Shown piece by piece: positions 11,164-22,559 of a DNA stretch of 64,000 bases (position 1 is its first letter; every line of letters begins with the position of its first letter). The notes beneath the pieces were generated by a model. The model saw nothing but the letters and a program-made list of their open reading frames with translations. It had not been told where the DNA came from and did no database searches. The translations under genes and the position numbers were made by a program. The stretch is from Curvularia sp. ZM96 (lineage: Eukaryota; Ascomycota; Dothideomycetes; Pleosporales; Pleosporaceae). Location: assembly GCA_022457065.1 (NCBI GenBank), contig JAJGBQ010000001.1:62001-126000 (forward strand). The letters are read 5' to 3'.

Positions 11164-12072
11164 ATGAGCCTTTGCGTATTGTGTAACCGCACTTTCGGCA
11201 GCAGAAAAGCACTCAAACAACATAAAGAAAATTCACCAAAGCATGCGGAAACCTTTGGCTGTAAGCCATGCAACCGCTCCTTTGGTAGCCTAGACGCACT
11301 CGGCCAGCACCAAGACAATTCTCCAGCTCACCGAAAATCCAGAAAAGACTCAGTCTTGTCTTCCGTCACGCCTGTTTCATTTATTCCCTCTGCCCCTTCG
11401 CTGTTTTCGACGTCCTCTAACGTTCGCTCAACAATACACAACGGTCAGCGCAGTGGTCACGCCGTGACAAAGACCACTTCCCACACAAACTCGACCTTTG
11501 ACCTGCCATTCGCAGTACTCCAAAGTCAAATGCAAGCTCTTACTATACCAGATCTAAAGACAACTATCGCAGCGCCAAAAGTCGATCAAGCGCACATCAA
11601 CACGCGGAAAGAAGAGACGAGGACCTTCTTCACATTTCCCGAATTGCACTACAGTATCGCCGAAGCCGTTGCGCCTTCGAAAATCTCGACATGGTTCAAC
11701 AACGACATAGATGCCCACTTTAACAACTGGTACAAAACGTGTGTTATGGGGAGATTTACATGTGACAACAACGCATGCAGGAAGAAAAGGTGGAGTAGCA
11801 AAGTGGTAGCAACCTGGATTCAAGGATATACTCGTAATGGGTACAACGCTATTGTGTTCAACCAACGCTGCGAATCTTGCAACTGCCTGGGAAGCTTCAA
11901 GCTGGATGAGAAATCGTACATTGACCGGATTGCATACAGACTCAAGAAATGGGCAGGCGTGATCGTGGAGCCGCCACCATTTCTTCTCAAGAGAACACCA
12001 CCGCATGAAACGGATCTATGCGAAGGCTGTAAGGTGGGAAAGTGTCCACAGACCCCGAACCTCGAGTCTTAA
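11164..12072 (+). CDS. C2H2 plus 3CxxC-type zinc-finger protein
   Basis: One exon, 302 residues, ATG start. The N-terminus has two C2H2 fingers in tandem: C4-x2-C7..H20..H27 and C33-x2-C36..H49..H56, both with NSP before the last His. A low-complexity Ser/Thr linker follows. The C-terminal third matches the 3CxxC zinc-finger class: RFTCDNNACRKKRWSS, the TW-x(5)-GYNAIVFNQRCESCNCLG core, then a YIDRIAYRLKKW helix and a final CEGCKVGKC. It is probably a nucleic-acid or protein-binding protein; the role is not known. A hAT fragment lies 40 bp downstream of the stop. Confidence 0.85.
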   Translation: MSLCVLCNRTFGSRKALKQHKENSPKHAETFGCKPCNRSFGSLDALGQHQDNSPAHRKSRKDSVLSSVTPVSFIPSAPSLFSTSSNVRSTIHNGQRSGHAVTKTTSHTNSTFDLPFAVLQSQMQALTIPDLKTTIAAPKVDQAHINTRKEETRTFFTFPELHYSIAEAVAPSKISTWFNNDIDAHFNNWYKTCVMGRFTCDNNACRKKRWSSKVVATWIQGYTRNGYNAIVFNQRCESCNCLGSFKLDEKSYIDRIAYRLKKWAGVIVEPPPFLLKRTPPHETDLCEGCKVGKCPQTPNLES

Positions 12073-12112
12073 TAGAATCATGCATCCTTGTTTATAAGCG
12101 CTGCCGTGAACC

Positions 12113-12620
12113 CGGAGTTACTATCAGTCAATCTATCAGTTATCAGTTATTAGTTAATCTATGCCGCTCAAACTATCAGTCTCTAAGTAGCGAACTGACC
12201 TGATTGACTGCCACGACTTTTTGGAATCGCGAACTGAGATTGAACTAACTGCCAAGACAGCTATCCTGGTGTTGCACTGTCATATTAATCATTACCTGAT
12301 TGCCATAGCTGATAGTAGTATAAGATGTGCTTTTACTGCGGCGGTTTCGGCTATTGTATACCCTCCTGCTGGTGTTCCAAGATATAATTGCCGCCAATTT
12401 TCTAAGCACTGCAGCGTGCCTAGCATGTCACCGAGCTCGCTAACCTTACGCTCGCAATCAGCAGCTGAGGTTGGTATCGTAAGCACGTTATAGCAAACTT
12501 AGCAAGCGTTGGGTACTATTGCGTCTGCAACTGCCAGTACTTAGATGGATTATGAGCCATCGAATTTTCCTCTGCGATCAATGGTATGCATTTCCCACAT
12601 AAACGTTCTAGTAAGACATG
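12113..12620 (-). mobile_element. hAT transposon 3'-end fragment with dimerisation domain
   Basis: The minus strand at 12486-12292 encodes the C-terminal hAT dimerisation motif IPTSAADCERKVSELGD, a close match to the (A/S)AADCER(T)FSELG signature of fungal hAT transposases. Upstream of it, in a shifted frame, are KYWQLQ and YPTLAKFA, also family features, so at least one frameshift has occurred. The left edge (from 12113) reads CGGAGTTACTATCAGTCAAT, a diverged copy of the terminal motif CAGAGTTGCTARCAATCAA. Bases 12124-12240 are rich in ATCAGT-like subterminal repeats. The right edge near 12.62 kb is set by loss of similarity to 22.58-22.64 kb and is approximate. Confidence 0.75.
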
Positions 12621-12847
12621 TCACTGTTGGGACTGGCTCAAAAGATGGCCCTGAATACCTAAGACTGTGGATTGATTCCACGCATTCATTTTAAGATTTC
12701 AAGCTCTTCAATTGCAAGTCTAGCACCATCTCTTACTTCCGGTATCCACCAGCAAGGTTTCAAGAGGTGAGATACGAGCTTCAAAGAAACGCGAACAAAT
12801 TGAATAAACAATCTTGTTCAAACACAACCGCCCCTCAACTTCTTAAC

Positions 12848-13108
12848 ATGAAGTATAACCTCCTCATTGCGACCGTGCTCACTGGAGCTTTGGCTCTGCT
12901 TACCCTAATCACGTTGACTGGTGAAGCTCTTGAGGAAAAACTTGAGATCTTGAACGCCGCTACGCTATGGGAAAAGCGCGATGGTAAGCTGACCCTGCTC
13001 TCTGGTATCTCAAAACTAATTTGCTTGTGTCAAGCGGCTACCATGGAGTTGATGGCACGTGGCCTGCAGAAGGTGTTCAACCGCGAGGCTCAGAAAGTCT
13101 CTAACTGA
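12848..13108 (+). CDS. Small secreted or membrane-anchored protein, two exons
   Basis: Exons 12848-12983 and 13035-13108 around a 51-bp intron (GTAAGC, ACTAAT branch point, CAAG end) give 69 residues. The start was chosen because the ATG follows an A-rich leader and opens a hydrophobic stretch (MKYNLLIATVLTGALALL) that could be a signal peptide. A WEKRD motif at the splice is a possible Kex2 site. The mature part has no cysteine after splicing. Without the intron the ORF also stays open (113 aa from 12767), so splicing is likely but not proven. No family recognised. Confidence 0.45.
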   Translation: MKYNLLIATVLTGALALLTLITLTGEALEEKLEILNAATLWEKRDGKLTLLSGISKLICLCQAATMELMARGLQKVFNREAQKVSN

Positions 13109-13372
13109 ATCCTTATCTTGAGGTACAGTCCACCAACTTGAGAGCTGGAGAAGCTTCAACCATTGTTTTACTGTCCAAGGCTTGTGATGTGAGCGGAAAT
13201 GCGATGAGATATGACTAGAGGTGGCGGAAATCTCCCTTTTGGGAGATATGGGATATGGGTCCGCCGATGGGAAGAGGTATAAGAAACTGGGGAGTTTGAT
13301 GTTGATTAACGAGGTTTACACTCAATACACACTCGTTTTGACCAACCAACCAAATGAGCCGAAGTGAACTAA

Positions 13373-13812
13373 TCAAAGCTCTTTACCATTCCCGTATTCA
13401 AGCGTTAAGGTACTAATGTCGACATTTTCAATCGTCCGAGCCTATATGTTCCGCTTAGTACTAAGCCCAGGCTCGAGCATTCTTCACTCACGTTGACCGC
13501 CATTACATCGTAATTCTCATATATACCGTTAAAATCAATCAACAAGCTCGTACCACAGTGGCGGCAGAACCAGTGATCTTTCTTCTTGGTGTGGAACTGG
13601 TACTTATGCACGTGGTTCTTCGAATCTCCATGGAAGACAACATCGGAGCGACTCGGGTAAACCAAGAGGTAGCCATGAATATTACAGATGGAACAGTTAC
13701 ATTGCATGACTGTGTAGTCTGCCAGATGCGAAGATAGTGTGATGGTAAACCTTACTTCCCCACAGCTAAGCAAGTAGTTAGTACAGGTGCGCAGGGGAAC
13801 TTCAGACACCAA
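13373..13812 (-). pseudogene. GFA/CENP-V-family gene with damaged 5' end
   Basis: GFA-type proteins bind zinc through paired CxC/CxxC motifs; the founding member handles S-hydroxymethyl-glutathione. Here the exon at 13812-13492 reads EVPLRT, then SCGEVRFTITL, CNCSIC, GYLLVYPSR, CRHCGTSLLIDF and DVMAVN. A 50-bp intron (13491-13442, GTGAGT..ATAG) leads to a final exon 13441-13373 (ARTIENVDISTL..GNGKEL, stop), as expected for the family. The 5' part is defective: no ATG precedes EVPLRT in frame (the first codon available is TTG after an upstream stop), and the usual first CxCG zinc motif is reduced to a single Cys. A lost start or an unseen upstream exon are the two readings. Confidence 0.6.
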
Positions 13813-14976
13813 AATATCAATGGACTATCTACGACAACGTGCGCGCCTTTTATGTGTCCGGAGGACTGTGAGCTTCAGTTACCGAAGCTCATGCCATGAC
13901 GTGCAGATTTGGTGTTCAGAAGAATGAGAGCTTGCTTACTGGCATTTGCAGCGGTATGCTTGAGGTGATTTGCTGGCATTTTCTTCCGACATCTTACCGG
14001 CAAAGAATTGAGTCAAGACGTAGGCGCGAATTAGTTCGTCAAGGATGGCGTTGCCTTATGGCGTTGTTATGGAGCAAGTTGTGCAGAAGAATGACATTGT
14101 GTGTTCAGATGAACGTTCCCCCATTATCTAGACTTGGCCGTACGTAGTATTATTTCCCGCAAGGCGCCTGTGCAAATAACCTGAGCCTCACACTAGTGTA
14201 TGTGAGTCTACTGATAGAGAGCGCGTCTGAGCGCCCAATTAGGCAAATGAATTCTGACAGGGGGCCATGGAATCAAGCTATCAACGAGATTGCGCGATTA
14301 CGTACTTGGCACCCCGCATCCACTCACTAGATATCGTGGCTAGTGGCTTCAGCATACAACTCAGATGTGGAATTGAGTCAGTCCGGAAATTGCATATTAC
14401 ACCATTCATCCTTGCGACATGGAACTCCTTCGCAATCGTAAAGTAGCTATCCGGCAATCAACCAGCTAATCATACGAGTGACTTTCCCTACGTTAGCGCC
14501 GATGGTGGGTTTGTCTCGTATCTTGCTAAGACTATGTGGCAGGTGCTATATGGAATGATGGTCAATCACCTACTATTCCCTGTTCAATGTAGTGTAACAA
14601 CTGGGGTCCACAATCTAGCAGGAGTAGTTCTGCACCTAAAAGCGGAACGATCATTGGGTGATGCGGGCGGCTCGGCCAGCACCGCCGTGTAGGGACTAGT
14701 GTACAGGGTATACGTCAACAGAAACTGCTGCATGCGTCTGCAGACGTACTGCGCTATCGAAGCTTCGTGTAGCTTGGCGGACTCATGCCAAGTTTCCCAT
14801 GACGATCCAGCGTCGGTTTTGGTTTCTATTCACAGGCCACAGCATGACCCCAAGGGACTCGTACTCAGCCAGCTCACTTTCTCGACAGCTTTCTGATGCT
14901 CTTCCCTTGACAAAGTCTCTTATAGTAGTTGCCTCACTCTGGACACTACACCATAGATTGTTTGAAAGATTTCGCA
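13813..14976. other. Intergenic
   Basis: Short ORFs only, without supporting motifs. Contains the upstream regions of the leftward GFA-like gene and the rightward cytochrome b561 relic. Confidence 0.4.
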
Positions 14977-16496
14977 ATGCATCTTTTCTGGACGCAGAGC
15001 TTGAGTAGTTGGGTCACCGCGACAGTCTTCATAGGCATTGTCTCTTCAGTTACTGGCTCTCAACTTCAGTATTGTCGTGTTGACGAATCTTTGCGAACGG
15101 ATTAATGCCTTGCGTTATCAACGTTCATAATTCAACCAGCAACTCGAATGACGTTTATCTCGTTATGTCCGCAACATTCGAAAATCGAACGGATTATGCC
15201 GCGTTTGGGACCCGCTCGACGATGGACGGGTCATTGATGTTCGTGATATACCCAAGAGCACAGAATAACGGTATGGCCCAGCTCAATGAATACCCGAACC
15301 ATATGACTAATACGAGAAGACGTCACTTTGAGTGTTCGGACGACCTAGTGAGTAGGTATACTGAAATTTGATGTAAGATTTGACTTACAAAAGAGTTCAA
15401 TAGTTACCACTACCCATCACAGCCATCAGATGACACGCCAGAACACCGACTTATCAAGACGTGGGTGGAGGGAGACTACCACAACACCCAAGTCGTTTGT
15501 TATGGCTGCGACACATGGCATCGTACCGGTGTCAACGTGACGTCGAAAAAATAGAGTTGGATATTTTCGAACCACTACGACTATATTATGCAAACGAATG
15601 ATCTCGAAAAGCCAATGAGTCTCCATACCAATTACAGTGTGTTTCCTTGATGCCAATTGGATAAAAAAACGAATTCTAACAAGTTTCAGATATATCTGCC
15701 CTCGACACGACAATAAGTCATTATGTAGACGATGTACCCACTGCACCAGAGCTGGTCGGCAATGGCAGAAAATCGATTGGTGTAGAGAAGGATAGCTCGT
15801 GGAAACCGAGCCAGCTTTTTGCTATCAATGGTTTGCTGTTAGCATGTGCATTCATTGTTATGATGCCATTAAGTGTCGCTGGAATTCGAAGCGGACGTCC
15901 TAACGCATTCAAGATCCATCGGATCATCCAGCTCTCCTCGATAGCAGTTGCTGCCTCAGGCATGATATGGGGAATATATCTGACTTGGGGATACCCCATC
16001 ACCGTAAGGACATACTAATACCAGTGATGGGGAATGATGACTTGGTTGATAGATTATGACATCAACGGTGCTCACAAGATACATGGCATTACACTGCTGA
16101 TCTCGATCGTTCTTACGCCAATGCTTAGTTATTCACATCACGTGCGACATCGCAAACTTGGACGCGCAACTGGAGTCACTATCTGGCATCGCCGATTTGG
16201 TGTATTGAGTATGTCTAGCACTTGGATAAACGTCCTCATGTTAGCAGTGGCCTTCCTACGCTCATTGACTTTGCAGGTTACTAATGTTAAAAAGGGGTTT
16301 CTGTATTGCAGGTCAATCAGTATGGTTCTTTATCGCTATGACTGGATTAATGGCCTGCTCTACATCTCCCATCTACTTTGCTCCAGTCTGGGGTGCGAGT
16401 GTTACCAGAGTGAGTGGCACAATTGATGGACAGATGGTCGTGGAAGACGAGGAAGGTCAGGAACAAGGACTTTTGAGGAAAGAGGACCGCACATAA
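14977..16496 (+). pseudogene. Broken DOMON-cytochrome b561 membrane protein gene
   Basis: Fungal proteins of this type have a secreted DOMON (cellobiose-dehydrogenase-like cytochrome) domain followed by a cytochrome b561 six-helix segment that moves electrons across the membrane. Pieces in order: signal peptide from ATG 14977 (MHLFWTQSLSSWVTATVFIG), DOMON motifs NSNDVYLVMSATFENRT and YAAFGTRSTMDGSLMFVIYP, VTLSVRTT, CYGCDTW, then b561 helices (LFAINGLLLACAFIVMMPLS, AHKIHGITLLISIVLTPMLS, IWHRRFGV) and the tail to 16496. Introns of 49-56 bp are recognisable at 15271-15319, 15348-15403 and 15637-15689. Two breaks are clear: a one-base frameshift at the T run 15090-15092 and an in-frame TAG at 15552-15554. 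The joint near 16004-16052 also fails to keep phase. Confidence 0.8.
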
Positions 16497-18349
16497 CTGT
16501 ATGATACAGTAAGAGCAGTCAATACGTGTATGAAAGATGGCCTGCGTTTTTGCAACTGTTACAGTATGAGGATATCACCGCTACAGTATTTCATAAGTAG
16601 GCTCCCCCTTTATCGGACTAGGCTATGTTGCTAGGGTTGCAGGCCTTGTGTTCTTTAAACTTACTTCGAGTAGCCTGTATGGCCAAATACTAGGATCTGT
16701 GAAAGATATTAGATATTGGCATGGACCGCAATCCCTACGCCGAAACGCTCGTTGTGAAGAGATGCGAGGGATATAGCCCTTAACTGTAGTGACATCACTT
16801 TTAAGTATTGGAACACCTATTTCGCAAAAGATAACTCTGGTTACTTTCTTTTCGGTACAGGTTGCGCACATTGAAAGCGGGAGAATCTATATTCTCAAAA
16901 TATCAGATACTGAGGCATTAACTTGGAACACCGCGATGTAGCACTGATATAATACTTGCAAGCTATATAGCAGCTTGTTATATTAATATTGAGTCAATCA
17001 AAGCTACTCATGTTTATGACAGGATACAGAATGAATATCTACTATAGAGATATCAGACTGGAGCAAGGCTGAGATCAGAGGCGTGGTTGTAGTTTCGATG
17101 ATCAGATGCGGCTGACGATGTTATATTGCTTTCGTTCTTTGTTCCATCGTCTTGGAAATGTGCAGTGTGCTTCACATAATAATTTACTGACGAATAAAAA
17201 AGTTCAGAGCTTTGCATGTTGCACTGTAGTGTTTTCGGCTATCGCCTTACTTCCTCTTTTCTGCACGGCGCTAGAGATTGACGTGACAGGGAACCTCACC
17301 TATAGCCAGCTCCCTTGATGGTTTATGTGTAAAAGGTGCTATTTGCATTTGTTGGCGCCCTGCCGCGCTCCAGAGTGTAGCACACTACTACGAAAGCGAA
17401 TATGGTCAAGGTAGCTGTAGAGTGTGTATCGAATAACGATAAGAGTAAGCTGAGTATGAGCGCAAGCGGCTTCGAGACGCAGCCTCCGCTGGCGTGAAGG
17501 ATGAAACCTTTGGGTCTTGTTTTATGACCGAGATCCACTATCAACTACGAGATACTAGACGAAGCAGAAAATGCAGTATCATACAAACGGGCAGGCAGTT
17601 GCATTGCTAAGGTGCAAGGAAAGCCGGACATGCGGCAAAACGTTAGCGACGTGCTTGAGGTGGGAGTAGGAAGAATCGTAATCTATAGTAAGCTTTATAG
17701 TTTGCTATTACTATAGTACACTTAATAACCCAAGTAGTATGCACATATAGGCAGATGAGTCGCAAGACGTGAGACATAGTTACTCGCACTAGCTGAAAGC
17801 AAGTAAAGTACTAGAAGCTAAACTTCTATCCACTCAAAACAAGGAGGTATACTAGAGGAAAAGGATCTTTGCCTATTGAGTGTCGCTGGATCAAAACAGC
17901 TTACATAGAAAACATTCTGCCTTAGATCCACCTTAAATCCACCTATCTATTCATATAGTAGCCTTCTTTAGACTCTTAGCTGCTTTATTGGGCACTACAA
18001 AGGTGTTAAATATCTCCTCTTAAATATAACAAAGGCATAGCCTAACCTATCATGTGAGTACAAGTATAACATAAGAGTTACTTATAGAGATATCTTCTAT
18101 ATTGTCTTATCGTCTTATCCACGAAAAGAAAGTTCTAAAATCTTGATAGTAGAAGTCTTATATTACCTCTACTCGAGGTATACTCTTAACACTTATATAC
18201 TATTTACTACTAAACACGTAACGTCATTAGATGACATTAGTTACCTGACAAGTTACTCTGTGCACTAGCACAATAGTAAGCTATGGTCTCCTAGTATAGA
18301 CACAGGATATGTGTCAGGATTAGGGGAATGCATATCGCTGTAATATCTT
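16497..18349. other. Gene-poor, AT-rich stretch
   Basis: Bases 17640-18350 are clearly AT-rich with many short palindromic TATA-like strings. No ORF has domain or splice support and no repeat ends were recognised. It may be decayed repeat DNA, but I cannot name the source. Confidence 0.45.
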
Positions 18350-19976
18350 CTATGTTAACCCTAGGAAATTAGTTACAAACTTGCTCTTGATCTTATCAGA
18401 GAGCAAATTAGACCTAGAACCAATGCTTGTCTGATCCCTTGTAGTTTCTTCCAAAGTAGAGTACATGACATCGAGCCAATTTTTACATTCTGAAGCCAGC
18501 TGAGCATCTGAATCCCAATTAGCCAGACATATCATTTCCTGCAATGCACCTGCAAGTGTTGGATCCCATACACCGGCCCGGACTATTTCTCTTCTGATGT
18601 CCGCACAAGTCTTGAAACTCTGTAGTGCATCAGAAGACTTTCCCATCCCTATCTGAGAGGTGCCAAGCAAGAAGTGTGTCAATGCAGTGTCAATATTTCG
18701 TTGAGCTGCATTCGGTTGAAATGACTGCCTGGAAGGCAGATCTAGAGATGGTATCAATTTGCAACAAATGTTCTCCGCACTAACATATTGCTGACGCTCA
18801 TATATTAGGTATCGAATTGCCGTATGCCACAGACAGATCCGAGCATGATCAATACTGTCGAATCTTTGATCCACTTGATCAAGGATGTCGCAGATATCTT
18901 GGGTTGTTTTGTTCTGATAGAGACTGTAAAATTCACCCGGCGTGGTTCGAGGTAAGCTAGCCTGGTTGTAGCTGAAGTAACTTTTGATGATATCGCTCCC
19001 GGATACTTTATCAGTCCATGTATGGCGACAGAATGCATCGAAGGCGATATATGAATGTCCTTCCAAGTCCACAGGTATCTGTCTCATCAACTGAAATATT
19101 TTTCTCCTATGGCTATTGTTTGGTAAGCCATTGTCTGGTAAACTGCTGGTCGCCCATTCATACCAGTTCTCGGCCATTACGGTACGAAGATCAGACAGAC
19201 CATTTCGTTCCAGGAGCAACATAATTGCGAAAAGATCAGGGAATTGCCGATGATGATGTGTGACGACAACTGACTCTTGTAGATCAGCCACCGTAAGGAC
19301 AATGGCCTGCCACCTCGTGCTATTACCGAGTCTCCGATGATTCAACGCATCACATGTCAAGTTATGTAGACGACTCAGAATCGACAGACCATAGCGAAGT
19401 ACTTCACTTCTCCCGTACATTCCACCCTCATCCATAGTCCATATGCCACTGAAGAAGCAGAAGTCGAAGTAGTTTTTCGTGTACCATAATAGTCGACGGA
19501 AGCTTCTGAAGAACTCCATATTTGTGAATCTGAAACGCATAGGTAGACGAACGAAAACCAGTCCGACGCGCTGATGAGAAGAGTCTGTAGCTGATGCGAT
19601 ATCGGTCCGATCCTGAATGTACTTCTCGATGTCGTGGACATCCATGAGAATCCCGTTGGAGACGAAAAGGCATTGGTCTAATGGCAACCGCTCAGCCCTT
19701 ATCCATGAAAGGAAAGTCTCTACGTCGGAACGGCGTAGATTCTTCCTGATACCCCACTCATCTAGCTGTCTCTTCCACACCCTTGGTCTAGAAATCTCAT
19801 AAATATCTCTGGCAAGTAATTGCGAGGGTCAAGACACACCTCTTCTCAAGCTTTGGAAATCTCGTGCACATTATCTTGATGAGTTTTTGAAGCGTGTTGC
19901 CTTCTTGCAAAACCCAGAGCTCCACGATATCTGGTATCAAATACTGGAAATTGCGTGCAAGGCTTTCAGAGGTCAT
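18350..19976 (-). CDS. Clr5-domain protein
   Basis: Clr5 is a helix-rich fungal domain near the N-terminus of regulatory-type proteins. The long ORF has no ATG at its 5' end; the start lies in an upstream exon. I use ATG 19976, exon 19976-19870, an intron of 61 bp (19869-19809, GTGCAC..CCAG) and exon 19808-18350, giving 521 residues. A 31-bp intron (19839-19809) would also keep phase but is shorter than any other here. The Clr5 match is PDIVELWVLQEGNTLQKLIKI followed, after the splice, by RPRVWKRQLDEWGIRKN. The rest is alpha-helical, with TPR-like stretches near the C-terminus (ALTHFLLGTSQIGMGKSSDA). It is divergent from the GTPase gene at 20576. Confidence 0.75.
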
Positions 19977-20575
19977 CCTTGGTTTGAGACGGAGTGAAGA
20001 TCTGTGCCCTTGGCCGAATCCCAAATGCACAGATAGTGGAAAGCGTTACTAGTCTGTGGTAAGGTCGTTTGTGTCAAAGGTATTGAAGAAGCAACTCAAA
20101 TTCTTTAGTTTTTCTCCTTTTTTGATTAGGGACAGCTCCTATTGTAACTTTATAGATAGCGTCATGGCTGCGTCATTGTTGTAAACAATGATTTGTGTTA
20201 GATAACCAATCAGGACCTGCTTCAACCCTCCAAATCAAAATGCAATAGACTTTTGCTCGCTTAGTGCACCAACCACAGCCTATGCTCGCTTGCATTACCA
20301 GTAAGAACTCGTAGTCATGCAAATTCACTTCTACTCGTTCAAACTCCATAGCATTTTAGGGTGTGCACTGCCTTAATTAGTTAGCGAAGTGGTTTGCTTA
20401 TCTTGCTCTAGTGACTCTCAAACTGAACATAAAAGAATGCTCGATCCCGTCATTCTTCGTTCGTTCCAATTCTGATTTAGAGATTTGCTTATCAGTCTCG
20501 AGTGCGTTATCTAGTTGAAAGTCTTCTTTTACATCAGCTGCCTTCGGGACACACCTTGAATCGCCACATATCCAA
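19977..20575. other. Divergent promoter between Clr5 and GTPase genes
   Basis: About 600 bp between two divergent starts. No conserved coding signal was seen; the minus ORF at 20398-20625 is antisense to the first GTPase exon. Confidence 0.45.
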
Positions 20576-22507
20576 ATGGATTCTCTCACGTCAGTAGTAA
20601 ATGGATGGAAATCGTTTTCAGACACCGTGTGTAACCGTCTGACGGATAAAGCTCTTGCTTTTCTTGAAAAACAGTAAGGCTCACTGAAACCATGTAAACA
20701 GTTTGCGAATTAACTGTAAGAAGTATTGGAGCAGATCTGCTGATTGTGACCGGACCAACTGGAACTGGGAAGTCTTCTTGGATTCAGTCAGTCACAGGGC
20801 AGGAGGTCTATGTTTCGTCTCAGCTCGGTTCGGGTAATCATCTCAATATTGCCCTTTTCCAGTTCGGGACTTTTACTGATACGATACAGGCACCAGAAAT
20901 GTGGCATTGGTACCCGTGGTCATCGAAGGGAAGCGCTACCTTCTTTTCGATATGCCAGGGTTTGACGCTGCCGATCTCGACGACTTTCACATCTTCACCC
21001 TGTTGATGACTGCCATGGCCACTATCCAACGCTATGTCAACTTCCGTGGAGTCGTTTATGTTGATACTTTCGATGATGTCCGTGTGACTATGTCGAGAGA
21101 GAAGATATTGACATGGATGCGACTCTTCTGTGGAGATGATTTTATGCCAAATGTGACTATCGTCACCACGAAATGGGACACTCATAATCTTGAAGGTCTT
21201 GAGGACAAGTTGGAATGCTTTAGCAAGTGGAAGGAAACGAACCTGCTCAACCCTTTTCTCACTCATGGAGCGCATATATTTCATCATGGACTCACTGAAG
21301 AAAGTGGGCATTTGCGGGGGTTATCGGTTCGAACAGAACTTTTGGCCAGATCCTCTTATGCCAAGGGCATAGTTCATCAGATTTACGGCATGCCTTCAGA
21401 TCTTACACTTCAGATTTACCATGAGATTGAGCGAGGTATCTCATTGGAAGCTACGTCGGCGGGAGTATACTTGAGACGTAGACTCACAACTTGTTCAGAT
21501 GAGAATCCTATTGAGGTTCCAGGTAGGTAACACTTCCTGGGGTGTTCTCTGCACTGTACTGATGACCGTTTAGATGGCAACCCGTTTCATTTTTCTGGGA
21601 ATGACTCGCAACCTCGAGCAACATCTTCAAACGAGTCTCGATCCACAAGGAATTCCAGATCTGGTTCCTCTTCTCGTCCGTCTCGTTCCTGGTTCGATAT
21701 TGTGAATGATGCTAGGCCATGGATAGGACTTCTCGTGAACGCTGCAAGGTGGTACTGGCGTGCATCATCAGCTCCAGATGAGGGAATGGAAAACTTTCCT
21801 CCCGAAGACCTCTGGGAGAGTGATTCTGATTTGTACGGAGATCAAACTGACAGCTCACGTCAAGGCTCGAGTGGCACGTATGGGTTTAGTTCCCAGCCTT
21901 CAGGTACTTCTTTCTCATGCGTAGCAATGTAAGGAAGAGCAAGAAATAATTTAATTTATATAACGTACTCCACAGGTTCGCCGCTAATTTCTACTACGCC
22001 AAAAATAAAATGCCACTGCGCATCAGGCCTGATTCTTCAACCCATGATATCGCGCGATTCAGCCCTAGTATATGATGCCTCGTGGTATACTCTGTATCCA
22101 AACGGTACTTCTACTCAAGTTTTGCGTTACTGAATGCCCTCACATTCTAAATCTAAACTTCTTTCGGGGTAGCATCTGACGCTCAGGCCAACCCAACCAC
22201 CCCCATGCCAACTCCCTTAATTCAACACTTTCGCCACGTGTATAGTCATCCAGAGATCTTTCTCAGGCTGTTGTTGCTTTCGGCGTTGCGTTCTCAAACA
22301 CTTTCTCATAGAGCAGTTATGGCAGATTCATCTATCGCATCTGCACAAGCTGTACGACAGCTTATGAAACAGCTCAATCTCTATCCGAATGAACCAGAAC
22401 CCGTCATCGTCTGTCTCGTATGCCAGTTGGCTCTCAGCGGCTCTATTGAATTACAGACACCTAGATTCATAACTAGCAATTCCGCGAAAAACTTTATAGC
22501 GTTATAA
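20576..22507 (+). CDS. P-loop GTPase (AIG1/MMR_HSR1-like G domain), six exons
   Basis: Exons 20576-20673, 20721-20833, 20890-21522, 21574-21903, 21976-22104 and 22173-22507 all join in phase to 545 residues. The first intron ends in an AAG acceptor, the least usual of the five. G1/P-loop is GPTGTGKSS (44-52), G3 is DMPG (91-94) in YLLFDMPGFDAADLDD, and G4 is TKWD (164-167). This is the layout of fungal AIG1-like single-domain GTPases. Residues after about 290 are Ser-rich and low in complexity, then comes a stretch of unknown kind with CHCASG and CLVCQLALSG. The last 100 residues abut a hAT remnant and the natural end may have been changed by it. Function unknown; a membrane or defence-linked GTPase is possible. 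Confidence 0.75.
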
Positions 22508-22559
22508 TGGAATCATGCTTAGTAGACCTACTAAATGATACCTAAGAGTAATCTTTTAT

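Noticed and set aside
18350..19780. 476-codon ORF as the complete Clr5 gene
   Set aside because: Its first codon is GTG inside the Clr5 domain; the true start lies in an upstream exon at 19976.
21325..21336. tRNA B-box-like string GGTTCGAAC
   Set aside because: It lies inside a GTPase coding exon and has no matching cloverleaf.
22205..22507. Separate 100-aa gene
   Set aside because: It continues in phase from the preceding GTPase exon through an intron with good splice sites.
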